A stretch of 64,000 nucleotides of DNA from Pseudomonas baltica (GTDB lineage Bacteria > Pseudomonadota > Gammaproteobacteria > Pseudomonadales > Pseudomonadaceae). Both the position numbers and the translations under genes were made by a program. Position 1 is the first letter of the stretch, and every line of letters starts with the position of its first letter. The DNA lies in contig NZ_CP134771.1 in NCBI RefSeq assembly GCF_031880315.1, positions 1,860,001 through 1,924,000 on the forward strand, read 5' to 3'. Of this stretch, positions 7,534 to 17,538 are shown piece after piece. Under the pieces are notes generated by a model. It saw only the letters and a list, made by a program, of their open reading frames with translations. It did not search any database and was not told the origin of the DNA.

Positions 7534-10026
7534 ATGCCAGCCCCTCGCGATATAGCCAAGCACTGGTTCGCCGCCCGCGGCTGGAAGCCGTTCGCGTTTC
7601 AGAAGGCCGTGTGGGCCGCGGTCAAGCGTGGTGAATCCGGGTTGCTGCACGCCAGCACCGGCGCCGGCAAGACCTACGCCCTGTGGTTCGCCGCGTTGCA
7701 ACATCTGGCGCCGCCGCCAGCGCCTGCCGTGGCGCCGGCAACCAAACGCAAACCGCCGATGGCGCCCCTGACCGTGCTATGGATCACGCCCATGCGCGCG
7801 CTGGCCGCCGATACCCTGCGCGCGTTGCAGCGGCCCATCGATGATTTGAACATCCCCTGGAGCCTCGGCCTGCGCACCGGCGACACCGGCAGCAGCGAAC
7901 GCGCCCGCCAAGGCCGACGCTTGCCCAGCACGCTGGTGACCACCCCGGAAAGCCTGACCTTGTTGCTGACCCGCGAAAACGCTGCCACCGAGCTCGCCAG
8001 CGTGCGCCTGGTGGTGGTCGATGAATGGCACGAACTGCTTGGCAACAAGCGCGGCGTGCAGCTGCAACTGGCCTTGGCGCGCCTGCGCAGCTGGCAGCCT
8101 GGGCTGATGGTGTGGGGGATCTCCGCCACCCTGGGCAATCAGCTGCAAGCGCAGCAGGTGCTGCTGCCGGCCGGCGATGGCATCAGTGTGCAGGGCGAAA
8201 AGGCCAAGACCCTGCTGGTCGACACCCTGCTGCCGGAGACCATCGAACGCTTCCCTTGGGCCGGTCACATGGGCCTGCGGATGCTCAAGCAGGTCGCCGC
8301 GCAGATCGAGGCCTGCAACAGTTGCCTGGTGTTCACCAACACCCGCGCCCAGGCTGAAGTCTGGTACCAGGCACTTCTCGAAGCGCGCCCCGATTGGGCC
8401 GGGCTGATTGCCCTGCATCACAGCTCGCTGGCCCGTGAAACCCGCGACTGGGTCGAGCAGGCCCTCAAGGAGGGCCAGTTACGTGCGGTGGTGTGTACGT
8501 CCAGCCTGGACCTGGGGGTCGACTTCCTGCCGGTCGAGCGGGTACTGCAGATTGGCTCGGCCAAAGGTGTCGCGCGCCTGATGCAGCGCGCCGGGCGCTC
8601 TGGCCATGCCCCGGGACGGCCGTCAAGGGTGACCCTGGTGCCGACCCACAGCCTGGAACTGGTCGAAGCTGCCGCCGCACAGGCTGCGGTCGCCGCGCGC
8701 CATATCGAAGCCCGCGAGCCACCGCACAAACCTCTGGACGTACTGGTTCAACACCTGGTGAGCATGGCCTTGGGCGGTGGCTTCGAACCGCCGGCACTGC
8801 TGGATGAAGTGCGCAGCACCTGGGCCTACCGCGACCTGAGTGACGAGGAATGGACCTGGGCCCTGGCCTTCGTCCGCCACGGTGGCCATTCGTTGACCGC
8901 CTACCCGGACTACCAACGTGTCGCGCCTGACGCCGAGGGCCGCTGGCGCGTGCCGGACGCGCGCCTGGCCCGGCGACATCGCATGAGCATCGGCACCATT
9001 GTGAGCGATGCCAGCTTGCAGCTGAAATTCTGGAGCAAGGGCGGTGGCGGTCGCACCTTGGGCAACGTCGAGGAAGGCTTCATCGCTCGCCTGCGGCCCG
9101 GTGATGGCTTTCTGTTCGCCGGGCGCCTGCTGGAGCTGGTACGGGTCGAGAACATGACCGCCTACGTCAAGCGCTCGACCGCACGCAAGGCCGCCGTGCC
9201 GCGCTGGAATGGCGGGCGTATGCCGCTGTCGAGCGAATTGGCCGATGCGGTGGTGGCGCAGCTCGACGCCGCCGCTCGCGGTGAGTACCAAAGCCCCGCG
9301 CTGCAAGCCGTGCGGCCGTTGCTGGAGCTGCAAGGCCAATGGTCGGCGCTGCCGACTAGCCATACCCTGCTGGCCGAAACCCTCAAGTCCCGCGAGGGCT
9401 GGCATCTGTTTCTGTATCCCTTCGCCGGCCGCCAGGTGCACCTCGGATTGGCCAGCCTGCTGGCCTGGCGCCTGAGCCAGAGCAAGCCGTTAAGCTTCTC
9501 GATTGCCGTCAACGACTATGGCCTGGAGCTGCTCAGCGCCACAGCCGTGGATTGGCCGCAAGCACTTGCCAGCGACTGGCTCAGCCCGGACAACCTGCTG
9601 CACGACGTACTCGCCAGCCTCAACGCCGGTGAGCTGGCATTGCGACGTTTTCGCGAAATCGCGCGGATCTCCGGCCTGGTGTTCGGTGGCTACCCGGGGG
9701 CGCAAAAGAGCACACGCCAAGTGCAAGCCTCCAGCGGGCTGTTCTTTGAGGTGTTCAAGCAATACGATGCCGGTAACCTGCTGCTCGGTCAGGCTCAGGA
9801 GGAAGTACTGCGCCAGGAACTCGACGTGCAGCACCTCGAACACACCTTGCAGCGCCTGCAGCAGCGGCGCCTGGACATCCACTCGATCAAACGCGCAACG
9901 CCCCTGGCCTTTCCACTGATGGTCGAGCGCTTTCGCGAGAGCCTGAGCTCGGAGAAACTTGCAGACCGCATCCAGCGCATGGTCAATGACCTCGAACAGG
10001 CCGCAGGCCCTGAGGAAGGAGCATGA
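7534..10026 (+). CDS. Ligase-associated DExH-box DNA helicase (Lhr-core family)
   Basis: The 830-residue superfamily 2 helicase has Walker [10 protein letters not shown] near residues 40-48, a DEWHE box near 170-174 (a DExH variant), motif III GISATL near 195, and the C-terminal RecA motifs [11 protein letters not shown] near 327 and [11 protein letters not shown] near 351-361. About 400 further residues form the winged-helix and Lhr-core region. This family is defined by its co-occurrence with an ATP-dependent ligase and a metallophosphoesterase, and both are in the window. Its last four bases overlap the start of the phosphoesterase (ATGA), so the two are coupled. The parent ligase lies 4.6 kb upstream, beyond the amino acid importer. 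A role in DNA damage repair is inferred from the family. Confidence 0.92.
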   Translation: MPAPRDIAKHWFAARGWKPFAFQKAVWAAVKRGESGLLHASTGAGKTYALWFAALQHLAPPPAPAVAPATKRKPPMAPLTVLWITPMRALAADTLRALQRPIDDLNIPWSLGLRTGDTGSSERARQGRRLPSTLVTTPESLTLLLTRENAATELASVRLVVVDEWHELLGNKRGVQLQLALARLRSWQPGLMVWGISATLGNQLQAQQVLLPAGDGISVQGEKAKTLLVDTLLPETIERFPWAGHMGLRMLKQVAAQIEACNSCLVFTNTRAQAEVWYQALLEARPDWAGLIALHHSSLARETRDWVEQALKEGQLRAVVCTSSLDLGVDFLPVERVLQIGSAKGVARLMQRAGRSGHAPGRPSRVTLVPTHSLELVEAAAAQAAVAARHIEAREPPHKPLDVLVQHLVSMALGGGFEPPALLDEVRSTWAYRDLSDEEWTWALAFVRHGGHSLTAYPDYQRVAPDAEGRWRVPDARLARRHRMSIGTIVSDASLQLKFWSKGGGGRTLGNVEEGFIARLRPGDGFLFAGRLLELVRVENMTAYVKRSTARKAAVPRWNGGRMPLSSELADAVVAQLDAAARGEYQSPALQAVRPLLELQGQWSALPTSHTLLAETLKSREGWHLFLYPFAGRQVHLGLASLLAWRLSQSKPLSFSIAVNDYGLELLSATAVDWPQALASDWLSPDNLLHDVLASLNAGELALRRFREIARISGLVFGGYPGAQKSTRQVQASSGLFFEVFKQYDAGNLLLGQAQEEVLRQELDVQHLEHTLQRLQQRRLDIHSIKRATPLAFPLMVERFRESLSSEKLADRIQRMVNDLEQAAGPEEGA

Positions 10027-10727
10027 CGGCCTATCACCCGATCAGTGTGGCCGGCACCGAGCTGTGGTTGCTGCCAGAGAAAGCCGCCTACTGGCCCGAG
10101 CAGAAAGTCCTGCTGGTCGCTGATGCGCATTTTGGCAAGGCCGCAGCCTATCGGCGCCTGGGCCAGCCGGTGCCCCATGGCACCACCCAAAGCAATCTGC
10201 TGGTGCTGGATCAGCTGCTGGCCCAGTACCCCAGCCAGGCGTTGGTATTTCTGGGCGACTTTCTTCACGGCCCAGGCTCCCACGCCATCACCACCTTGGC
10301 GGCGCTGGCGCAATGGCGGGTGCGACATCCACGGCTGGGGATCATTCTGGTACGCGGCAATCATGATCTGCGCGCCGGCGATCCGCCCGCCGAGCTCGGT
10401 TTCGAGGTGGTGACCGAGCCATTGCGACTCGGGCCGTTCGCCTTGCAGCACGAGCCCACACCGTGCCCCGGCCTGCATGTGCTGGCAGGGCACGTGCACC
10501 CGGTTTATCGGCTACGCGGCAAAGGCCGCCAGAGCCTGCGCCTGCCGTGCTTTCAGATCGGCACCGAGGTCAGCGTGCTGCCGGCCTTCGGCGCCTTTAC
10601 CGGTGGTTACGCCGTGCAGCGCGAAGCCGGGGTGCGCCTGTTCGTCAGCGGCGACGGGCGGGTCTGGCCGATCAGTGACGGGCCACCGGCCATGGATACG
10701 CCAGCCAGCGCTGAAATCGCTGGCTGA
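10023..10727 (+). CDS. pdeM: Ligase-associated DNA damage response phosphoesterase PdeM
   Basis: The 234-residue calcineurin-like metallophosphoesterase shows the metal-binding motifs in order: VADAHFGK near residues 36-43 (D, H), FLGDFLHG near 77-84 (GDxxHG), VRGNHD near 116-121 (GNHD) and LAGHVHP near 158-164 (GHxHP). The start overlaps the helicase stop. Family members are small nucleases or phosphoesterases found beside the ligase and helicase. The last 56 bases overlap the 3' end of the convergent pheC gene (10672-10727), so both strands are coding there. Confidence 0.9.
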   Translation: MTAYHPISVAGTELWLLPEKAAYWPEQKVLLVADAHFGKAAAYRRLGQPVPHGTTQSNLLVLDQLLAQYPSQALVFLGDFLHGPGSHAITTLAALAQWRVRHPRLGIILVRGNHDLRAGDPPAELGFEVVTEPLRLGPFALQHEPTPCPGLHVLAGHVHPVYRLRGKGRQSLRLPCFQIGTEVSVLPAFGAFTGGYAVQREAGVRLFVSGDGRVWPISDGPPAMDTPASAEIAG

Positions 10728-11541
10728 AACGACCGCTGGCGATGTCCTGATGCAGCCATTGGTCAACGTACTGTTTGAGCACGATGTCCTGCGGCAACAA
10801 GGCCGCCTTTTCAGAGAAATCGAACGGTTTGTCCGGGTGCACGGCGCACAGCTCAGGGTGCAGTTTCTGTTGCAGGCGCGTCTCCACCGCATCGGTCATC
10901 ATCAGGTCGGCTTTGCCGTCGACGATCTGCTGGAAGATGGTGACGTTGTCCTGATGCACGATGATCTGCGCCTGCTTGAGTTGCGCACGTGCAAACTTCT
11001 CATTGGTGCCGCCCGGATTGACGATGGCCCGCACGTTGGGTTTGTCGATCTGCGCCAGGGTCTGGAACTTGCTCTGGTTCTTGCACAAGGTGATCGGGGT
11101 CTTGCCGTCGCGCTGATAAGGCTCGGAGAAGAACGCCTGCTTCTGGCGCTCCATGTTCACCGAAACGCCACTCAGGGCCAGGTCGTAACGATCGGCCTGC
11201 AGGTCGGCCATGAGCGTCGGCCAGGTGGTGGGCACCAGTTCCAGCTTGACCCCCAGTGAATCGGCCAGCCCCTGGGCGATCTCGATATCGAGCCCGACGA
11301 AGCTGTCGTTGTCGCCGTTCCGGTAACTGAAGGGCTTGTAATCGCCAGTAGTACCGACACGCAGGGTGCCGCGAGCGATGATCTGTTGCAAATGGTTGCT
11401 GGCAACAGGAGTGGTCACCGCAGCGGGTGCGGAGATGGGTGCATCCGCAGCAAAACCCGGCGTGCCAAACAGCACGCCAAGGGGCAATAGGCCGATGGCA
11501 CAGAAACGCGCGGTACGCTTGAATCGAGAAGACGAAGACAT
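10672..11541 (-). CDS. pheC: Periplasmic cyclohexadienyl (prephenate/arogenate) dehydratase PheC
   Basis: The 289-residue protein has a signal peptide ending near residue 31 (GTPGFAADA) and a solute-binding-protein fold. I identify it as PheC, not a transporter part, because of LRVGTTGDYKPFSYRN near residues 60-75, TPITLC near 149, AIVNPGGTNEKFARA near 170-184 and QQIVDGKADLMMTDA near 203-217, which match what I recall of P. aeruginosa PheC. PheC converts prephenate to phenylpyruvate and arogenate to phenylalanine in the periplasm. No permease or ATPase is adjacent, which fits an enzyme. A free amino acid binding protein is the alternative. It lies downstream of dcd and a small gene on the same strand. 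Confidence 0.82.
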   Translation of the reverse strand: MSSSSRFKRTARFCAIGLLPLGVLFGTPGFAADAPISAPAAVTTPVASNHLQQIIARGTLRVGTTGDYKPFSYRNGDNDSFVGLDIEIAQGLADSLGVKLELVPTTWPTLMADLQADRYDLALSGVSVNMERQKQAFFSEPYQRDGKTPITLCKNQSKFQTLAQIDKPNVRAIVNPGGTNEKFARAQLKQAQIIVHQDNVTIFQQIVDGKADLMMTDAVETRLQQKLHPELCAVHPDKPFDFSEKAALLPQDIVLKQYVDQWLHQDIASGRFSQRFQRWLAYPWPVARH

Positions 11542-11630
11542 GGCAGACCTTGTTGTCGGGATTATCTGAACGCCTCAAGGGGCGCCGAGCAGATTAGCCG
11601 ACAACAGGCGTGCTTTGACAGACCGATGAA

Positions 11631-11846
11631 TCACGCCACTGGCGCAGGTGGGGCTTCATCCGGCTGGGTGGGGCTGCCAGGTTCACTAGGCTGAGGGAAA
11701 TCGGGGTTGGGGTCCGGATCCGGCTGACCGGGTATGCCACCGGCCAGGTGGGCGTAGGGATCTGCAAGCAATGACCAGGCAAGCATGCCGATCTGGTTGG
11801 GTTGCAGTTTGGCCAGTTTGGCGCTGATGGTCGGGTCGATTTTCAT
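11631..11846 (-). CDS. Small proline-rich protein of unknown function
   Basis: The 71-residue protein has AGGAGT five bases before the ATG at 11846; a GTG six bases earlier is the alternative start. Residues 1-35 look like a short helical, mostly non-polar segment (AKLAKLQPNQIGMLAWSLLADPYAHL). The rest is a flexible tail rich in proline, aspartate and glutamate (PGQPDPDPNPDFPQPSEPG). There is no signal peptide or metal motif. It lies between dcd and pheC on the same strand. I believe similar small proteins occur in other Pseudomonas, but I recognise no function. Confidence 0.6.
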   Translation of the reverse strand: MKIDPTISAKLAKLQPNQIGMLAWSLLADPYAHLAGGIPGQPDPDPNPDFPQPSEPGSPTQPDEAPPAPVA

Positions 11847-11954
11847 AGACACTCCTGAGCAATGGCCCCACTCGCAGCAACGATTGGGGGCAGTTCGCTC
11901 AATAGAGTGCGTTTTCGGCGACTAATTCCGTCGCTTCGTCGGCCCGTCGCGGGG

Positions 11955-12521
11955 TCAGGTGCGTGGCAGCGTGACGCCACGCTGGCCTTGGTACTTGCCG
12001 CCGCGGTCCTTGTAGGACACTTCGCATTCCTCGTCCGACTCCAGGAACAGCATCTGCGCCACCCCTTCGTTGGCATAGATCTTCGCCGGCAAGGTGGTGG
12101 TGTTGGAGAACTCCAGGGTCACGTGGCCTTCCCATTCCGGCTCCAGGGGCGTGACGTTGACGATGATGCCGCAACGGGCGTAAGTGCTCTTGCCCAGGCA
12201 GATGGTCAGGACGTTGCGCGGAATGCGGAAATACTCGACGGTACGGGCCAGCGCGAAGGAGTTGGGCGGAATGATGCAGACGTCGCTTTTGATGTCGACG
12301 AAGCTCTTCTCATCGAAGTTCTTCGGATCGACAGTGGCCGAGTTGATGTTGGTGAACACCTTGAATTCGTCGGCGCAACGCACGTCGTAGCCATAGCTGG
12401 ACACGCCGAAGGAGATGACGCGATCAGCGCCCTCGCCGCGCACCTGGCGCTCGACGAAAGGTTCGATCATGCCGTGCTCTTGCGCCATGCGGCGAATCCA
12501 CTTGTCCGATTTGATGCTCAT
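11955..12521 (-). CDS. dcd: dCTP deaminase
   Basis: The 188-residue enzyme deaminates dCTP to dUTP, feeding thymidylate synthesis. The family signature is clear: [12 protein letters not shown] near residues 37-48, [12 protein letters not shown] near 107-118 (the Ser and Arg of the active site), and [16 protein letters not shown] near 126-141, whose glutamate activates water. [11 protein letters not shown] is the usual C-terminal lid. The start was placed at the ATG at 12521 because the open frame further upstream is arginine-rich and unlike the family. The gene is full length. Confidence 0.97.
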   Translation of the reverse strand: MSIKSDKWIRRMAQEHGMIEPFVERQVRGEGADRVISFGVSSYGYDVRCADEFKVFTNINSATVDPKNFDEKSFVDIKSDVCIIPPNSFALARTVEYFRIPRNVLTICLGKSTYARCGIIVNVTPLEPEWEGHVTLEFSNTTTLPAKIYANEGVAQMLFLESDEECEVSYKDRGGKYQGQRGVTLPRT

Positions 12522-12930
12522 GGCGGGCTGTCCTGAATAACGAGGTGAATAGCGAGGTGAAGAAAATCTGACCGGCATCTTACCGGGCCCGGCTCGCAGG
12601 TTAAAGGACCTGCGCCATATGCTGGCGAACGCTGCGACGCTTGGGCCCCGCGCCATGTGTGGCAGTTGGCCACACCTGTGCCGCCGAAAGCCGCTCATTT
12701 GGCGGCTCGCAGGGCTGCCAAAGAAACTTATGTCACGAAATACTGCAAAGCACGCTAAAGGTTATTGGCACCTCTCCGAAAAAGGTTTAAGGTGGCGTCA
12801 CTGTGTTGCTTATGTCTCTGAGAATCTCTACACGATGTTTTACATCTTCACGAATTTTCCTGCTCTTTGCACTCAGTCTCGGCCAGGGCATTTCCTGAAC
12901 CGCAGTTAACTTTGTCCAAGGAGATACACC
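12522..12930. other. Intergenic region with the long leader of the cold-shock gene
   Basis: There are 409 bases between the divergent dcd and csp genes with no convincing gene. The part from about 12740 is AT-richer and ends in AAGGAGAT before the csp start. Long leaders of cspA-type mRNAs often act as RNA thermosensors; that this one does is inference. Confidence 0.45.
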
Positions 12931-13140
12931 ATGTCCAATCGCCAAACCGGTACCGTTAAGTGGTTCAACGATGAAAAAGGCTTCGGCTTCATCACTCCAC
13001 AATCCGGTGACGACCTGTTCGTTCACTTCAAAGCTATCCAATCTGACGGCTTCAAAAGCCTGAAAGAAGGCCAACAGGTCTCTTTCGTCGCTACCCGCGG
13101 CCAGAAAGGCATGCAAGCTGAAGAAGTAACAGTTATCTAA
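12931..13140 (+). CDS. Cold-shock protein, CspA family
   Basis: The 69-residue single cold-shock domain has [16 protein letters not shown] (RNP1 is KGFGFI) and LFVHF (RNP2), covering residues 6-34. These small OB-fold proteins bind single-stranded RNA and DNA and melt mRNA structure. A strong ribosome site (AAGGAGA) precedes the ATG and a clean terminator follows the stop, so it is a single-gene transcript. Several paralogues exist in Pseudomonas. Whether this copy responds to cold cannot be said. Confidence 0.95.
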   Translation: MSNRQTGTVKWFNDEKGFGFITPQSGDDLFVHFKAIQSDGFKSLKEGQQVSFVATRGQKGMQAEEVTVI

Positions 13141-13164
13141 CTGCTGCTTCAAAGCTTGGAAGAG

Positions 13165-13192
13165 CCCCGCCCCTTAAAAGGCGGGGTTTTTT
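13165..13192 (+). terminator. Intrinsic terminator of the cold-shock gene
   Basis: CCCCGCC pairs with GGCGGGG across an eight-base loop (CCTTAAAA), followed by six T residues. It lies about 25 bases after the stop codon. Confidence 0.9.
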
Positions 13193-13246
13193 CTTGCCTG
13201 CAGGATTGTGGTGCTGCTGCCGGCCTCTTCGCCGCCGAACGCGCAA

Positions 13247-13272
13247 CCTTGCTCCCACATGTGGTAGCAAGG
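13247..13272. repeat. REP-like hairpin
   Basis: CCTTGCT and AGCAAGG flank CCCACATGTGGT. It is a short Pseudomonas REP relative between csp and the convergent mrp gene. Confidence 0.5.
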
Positions 13273-13305
13273 CCTGCACGCAGAGGGGCCGCAAAGATCA
13301 GTGCA

Positions 13306-14400
13306 TCAGTCGTCTGAGACGCTAATGGTCGGCATCGCCGGGCTGGCCGCAGCCTGCAGCACCAGGCGCGCACCCACCTGACGAGCCAGTTCCTGATAGA
13401 TCATGGCGATCTGACTGTCCGGTTCGGCGATCGCGGTGGGCTTGCCGCTGTCGGCCTGCTCGCGGATCAAGATCGACAGCGGCAGCGAGGCCAGCAACTC
13501 GACCCCGTACTGGCTGGCCAGCTTCTCGCCGCCGCCTTCACCGAACAGATGCTCGGCATGGCCGCATTGCGAGCAGATGTGCACGGCCATGTTCTCGACC
13601 ACGCCCAGCACCGGAATGTTGACCTTGCGGAACATCTCGACACCCTTTTTCGCATCCAGCAGTGCCAGATCTTGCGGCGTGGTGACGATCACCGAGCCAC
13701 TGACGGGCACCTTCTGCGCCAGGGTCAGCTGGATATCACCAGTACCCGGAGGCATGTCGATGACCAGATAATCCAGGTCATTCCAGGCCGTTTGGGTGAT
13801 CAATTGCAGCAATGCCCCAGAGACCATCGGCCCGCGCCAGACCATCGGCGTGTTGTCGTCGGTCAAAAAGGCCATGGACATCACCTCGACGCCGTGAGCC
13901 TCGATCGGCACGAACCACTTCTGCTCCTTTACCTTGGGCCGGGTACCTTCGGCGATACCGAACATCACACCTTGGCTGGGGCCATAGATATCCGCATCGA
14001 GAATGCCCACCCGCGCGCCTTCGCGGGCCAGCGCCAATGCCAGGTTGGCCGCCGTAGTCGACTTGCCGACGCCGCCCTTGCCGGAGGCCACCGCGATGAT
14101 GTTCTTGACGTTGGTCATGCCAGGTATCTGCGCCTGCGCCTTGTGCGCGGCGATCACGCACGCGACCTCGACCTGCGCCGATGACACGCCGTCGAGGCCT
14201 TCAATGGCCAGCTGCAGCATCTGCGCCCAGCCAGACTTGAACAGACCGGCGGCATAGCCCAGCTCGAGCTGCACCCGGACTCTGCCTGCGTCGATGTCGA
14301 TGGCGCGCACGCAACCGGCACTGACAGGGTCCTGATTCAGGTAAGGATCGGTGTATTGACGAAGGACGGCTTCCACCGCTGCGCGGTTGACGGCGCTCAT
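13306..14400 (-). CDS. mrp: Iron-sulfur cluster carrier protein Mrp/ApbC
   Basis: The 364-residue P-loop ATPase starts with a MIP18-like domain (about 1-90, YTDPYLNQDPVSAG). It continues with VASGKGGVGKSTTAANLALAL near residues 103-123 (deviant Walker A), GILDADIYGPSQGVMFG near 131-147 and VIDMPPGTGDIQLTL near 210-224. CSQC near residue 276 supplies the cysteines that hold a 4Fe-4S cluster between two subunits. The protein carries assembled clusters to apo-enzymes. The ATG at 14400 begins MSAVNRAAVEA; the longer frame upstream lacks a good ribosome site. It is divergent from metG, the usual neighbour pairing in gamma-proteobacteria. Confidence 0.95.
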   Translation of the reverse strand: MSAVNRAAVEAVLRQYTDPYLNQDPVSAGCVRAIDIDAGRVRVQLELGYAAGLFKSGWAQMLQLAIEGLDGVSSAQVEVACVIAAHKAQAQIPGMTNVKNIIAVASGKGGVGKSTTAANLALALAREGARVGILDADIYGPSQGVMFGIAEGTRPKVKEQKWFVPIEAHGVEVMSMAFLTDDNTPMVWRGPMVSGALLQLITQTAWNDLDYLVIDMPPGTGDIQLTLAQKVPVSGSVIVTTPQDLALLDAKKGVEMFRKVNIPVLGVVENMAVHICSQCGHAEHLFGEGGGEKLASQYGVELLASLPLSILIREQADSGKPTAIAEPDSQIAMIYQELARQVGARLVLQAAASPAMPTISVSDD

Positions 14401-14556
14401 GGACACTCCCGGAAATAAAGACTGAGTAAAATAGGCGGCTATCCTAGCGCTTATCACCGCACATCAACAGCGACACGGCCAATGCTCGGGGATGAAAAAA
14501 AACGCCTTGGGCTTTATAGTGGTCGGTCTTCGATCCCGTTCAAGTAGCCGAGCCCC

Positions 14557-16599
14557 ATGTCCGAGCCCCGCAAGATTCTCGTCACCAGCGCCCTGCCCTA
14601 TGCCAATGGTTCCATCCATCTTGGCCACATGCTCGAGTACATCCAGACCGACATGTGGGTGCGTTTCCAGAAGCACCTTGGCAATCAGTGCACTTATGTC
14701 TGTGCGGACGACGCTCACGGTTCGGCCATCATGCTGCGCGCCGAAAAACAGGGCATCACCCCGGAACAGCTGATCGACGAGGTCAAGGCCGAGCACAGCG
14801 CCGACTTCGCGGATTTTCTGGTCGACTTCGACAACTTCCACTCGACCCACGCCGAAGAAAACCGCGAGCTGTCGTCGCAGATCTACCTCAAGCTGCGCGA
14901 TGCCGGGCACATTGCCACTCGTTCGGTGACTCAGTATTTCGACCCGGACAAGAAAATGTTCCTGGCCGACCGCTTCATCAAGGGCACCTGCCCCAAGTGC
15001 GGCACCGAAGACCAATACGGCGACAACTGCGAGAAATGCGGTGCGACCTACGCCCCGACCGAGTTGAAGAACCCCAAGTCGGCGATCTCCGGAGCGACAC
15101 CGGTGCTCAAGGACTCGGAACATTTCTTCTTCAGGCTCAGCAGCTTCCAGGACATGCTCAAGACCTGGACTCGCAGCGGCAGCTTGCAGGACGCCGTCGC
15201 CAACAAGCTCGCCGAGTGGCTGGACGCCGGTCTGCATGACTGGGACATCTCCCGCGACGCGCCATACTTCGGCTTCGAGATCCCTGACGCGCCAGGCAAG
15301 TATTTCTACGTGTGGCTGGACGCACCGATCGGCTACATGGCGAGCTTCAAGAACCTCTGCGCGCGCCGCCCGGAACTGGACTTCGACGCCTACTGGGCCA
15401 AGGACTCGACTGCCGAGGTGTACCACTTCATCGGCAAGGATATCGTCAACTTTCACGCGCTGTTCTGGCCCGCCATGCTCGAAGGCGCCGGCTATCGCAA
15501 GCCGACCGCACTCAACGTGCACGGTTACCTGACCGTCAACGGCCAGAAGATGTCCAAGTCGCGCGGCACCTTCATCAAGGCCCGCACCTACCTGGATCAC
15601 CTGGCGCCGGAATACCTGCGTTACTACTACGCCTCCAAACTGGGCCGCGGCGTCGACGACCTCGACCTCAACCTCGATGACTTCGTGCAGAAGGTCAACT
15701 CCGACCTGGTCGGCAAAGTGGTCAACATCGCCAGCCGTTGCGCCGGATTCATCCATAAAGGCAATGCGGGCACCTTGGTCGCCGGCAACGCCGCGCCCGA
15801 GTTGACCGACGCCTTCCTGGCCGCCGCGCCAAGCATCGGCGAGGCCTACGAAAATCGCGATTTCGCCCGTGCCATGCGCGAAATCATGGCCCTGGCCGAC
15901 CGTGCCAACGCCTGGATCGCCGAAAAGGCGCCGTGGTCACTGGCCAAGCAGGAAGGCAAACAGGATGAAGTCCAGGCCATCTGCGCCTTGGGCGTCAACC
16001 TGTTCCGTCAACTGGTGATCTTCCTCAAGCCGGTGCTGCCGAACCTGGCCGCCGACGCCGAAGCTTTCCTCAACGTCGCGCCGCTGACCTGGGACGACCA
16101 CAAGACTCTGCTGGCCGATCACCCGCTCAACCCGTTCAAGGCGCTGATGAACCGTATCGACCCGGTCAAGGTGCAAGCCATGAGCGACGCTTCCAAGGAA
16201 GACCTGGCCGCGAGCGATACAGGCGCGCCTGCCGCCGGTAACGGTGAACTGCTCAAAGAGCCACTGGCTGCCGAGATCGAGTTTGACGCCTTTGCCGCCG
16301 TCGACCTGCGCGTCGCGCTGATCCTCAAGGCCGAAGCCGTCGAGGGCGCCGACAAGCTGCTGCGCCTGACGCTCGACATCGGCGATCAACAGCGCAACGT
16401 GTTCTCCGGCATCAAGAGCGCCTACCCCAACCCCGCCGAACTGGAAGGGCGGCTGACCATGATGATCGCCAACCTCAAACCGCGCAAAATGCGCTTCGGC
16501 ATGTCTGAAGGCATGGTGCTGGCTGCGGGCCCAGGTGGCGACGAAATCTACCTGCTCAGTCCGGACAGCGGCGCGAAACCGGGCCAACGCATCAAGTAG
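14557..16599 (+). CDS. metG: Methionyl-tRNA synthetase
   Basis: The 680-residue class I synthetase charges initiator and elongator tRNA-Met. Visible features are the HIGH-box variant HLGH near residues 22-25, the zinc-binding knuckle [17 protein letters not shown] near 145-161 (four cysteines), and KMSKS in [11 protein letters not shown] near 332. An anticodon-binding helical domain spans about 390-550. The C-terminal EMAP/Trbp111-like tRNA-binding domain covers residues 575-680 ([29 protein letters not shown]) and drives dimerisation. The length is that of the full E. coli type enzyme. Confidence 0.98.
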   Translation: MSEPRKILVTSALPYANGSIHLGHMLEYIQTDMWVRFQKHLGNQCTYVCADDAHGSAIMLRAEKQGITPEQLIDEVKAEHSADFADFLVDFDNFHSTHAEENRELSSQIYLKLRDAGHIATRSVTQYFDPDKKMFLADRFIKGTCPKCGTEDQYGDNCEKCGATYAPTELKNPKSAISGATPVLKDSEHFFFRLSSFQDMLKTWTRSGSLQDAVANKLAEWLDAGLHDWDISRDAPYFGFEIPDAPGKYFYVWLDAPIGYMASFKNLCARRPELDFDAYWAKDSTAEVYHFIGKDIVNFHALFWPAMLEGAGYRKPTALNVHGYLTVNGQKMSKSRGTFIKARTYLDHLAPEYLRYYYASKLGRGVDDLDLNLDDFVQKVNSDLVGKVVNIASRCAGFIHKGNAGTLVAGNAAPELTDAFLAAAPSIGEAYENRDFARAMREIMALADRANAWIAEKAPWSLAKQEGKQDEVQAICALGVNLFRQLVIFLKPVLPNLAADAEAFLNVAPLTWDDHKTLLADHPLNPFKALMNRIDPVKVQAMSDASKEDLAASDTGAPAAGNGELLKEPLAAEIEFDAFAAVDLRVALILKAEAVEGADKLLRLTLDIGDQQRNVFSGIKSAYPNPAELEGRLTMMIANLKPRKMRFGMSEGMVLAAGPGGDEIYLLSPDSGAKPGQRIK

Positions 16600-16671
16600 C
16601 CCGCGTGCCGACCTGGCAGACACCAGGTCGGCTTGGTTGCCCTATCCAGCCCCTTCCATTCGACCGATCCC

Positions 16672-17538
16672 ATGAGCCTGATCCAACGCATCGATGCCCT
16701 GCTGCCGCAAACCCAATGCGGCAAATGCGGCCATCCGGGCTGCAAGCCCTATGCGCAAGGCATTGCTGCCGGCGAGCCGATCAACCGCTGCCCGCCGGGC
16801 GGCAGCGAAACCATTGCCGCCCTCGCCGAACTGCTGCACATCCCCGTCATCGAGTTGGACCTGCAACGGGGCGATGCCCCAGCCCAGGTCGCCTTCATTC
16901 GCGAAGCCGAGTGCATCGGTTGCACCAAATGCATTCAGGCCTGCCCGGTGGATGCCATCCTCGGCGCTGCCAAGCAGATGCATACCGTATTGATCGACGA
17001 ATGCACCGGCTGCGACCTGTGCGTGGCGCCATGTCCGGTCGACTGTATCGATCTGATCCCGCTGGCCGCCCTGAAGCAGCCAGTGATCGCCTTGGTCGGC
17101 GACCTGGCCCTGGCACCTATCCAGCGGCAACTGCGCACTGACAAACGCGATCAGGCCCGGCGACGCTTCGAAAATCGCACCGCCCGCCTGCAACGCGATC
17201 TGCAGCGCAAACAGGCGGCCCGACAGTCCAGGCTCGCGGCGTCTGCCGTGCCTGATACCGCCGTGCGCCCAGTCTCAGGTACGCCCCTCTCGGCGATCGA
17301 GCGGATCAAGGCGCAAAAGGCCTTGGCCCAGAACACCGCGCTGAAACAGGCAAAAATCGCCGTGGCCATGACCCGCGCTCAAGTCAACAAGACTCGCCAG
17401 GCCTACGATTCGCCGCCGACCGCCGAACAGTTCGCGCGCCTGCAGACCTTGCAGGATGAACTCGACGCGGCCGAAGCCAACCTGCTGCGCTTGCAACCCC
17501 CTACCCTTGCCCCTACTCAGGATTGCCGACCGCGATGA
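16672..17538 (+). CDS. rnfB: Orphan RnfB-like iron-sulfur protein without membrane anchor
   Basis: The 288-residue protein has the Fe-S domain typical of RnfB, with cysteines at 16, 19, 24 and 40 (CGKCGHPGC ... NRC). A two-cluster ferredoxin domain follows with [15 protein letters not shown] near residues 83-97 and [15 protein letters not shown] near 113-127. Genuine RnfB begins with a hydrophobic anchor of about 25 residues; here the protein starts directly at the cluster domain. From residue 150 on it becomes a basic, alanine-rich coiled-coil-like tail ([19 protein letters not shown]). The other rnf subunits (A, C, D, G, E) are absent. nth follows with an ATGA overlap, so the usual rnf-nth arrangement survives only at its ends. 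A soluble electron-transfer role, perhaps for the Fe-S enzyme Nth, is inference. Confidence 0.85.
   Translation: MSLIQRIDALLPQTQCGKCGHPGCKPYAQGIAAGEPINRCPPGGSETIAALAELLHIPVIELDLQRGDAPAQVAFIREAECIGCTKCIQACPVDAILGAAKQMHTVLIDECTGCDLCVAPCPVDCIDLIPLAALKQPVIALVGDLALAPIQRQLRTDKRDQARRRFENRTARLQRDLQRKQAARQSRLAASAVPDTAVRPVSGTPLSAIERIKAQKALAQNTALKQAKIAVAMTRAQVNKTRQAYDSPPTAEQFARLQTLQDELDAAEANLLRLQPPTLAPTQDCRPR

Noticed and set aside
14464..15756. 430-codon minus-strand frame
   Set aside because: Antisense to metG, which has all its catalytic motifs; valine/glycine/aspartate-rich shadow text.
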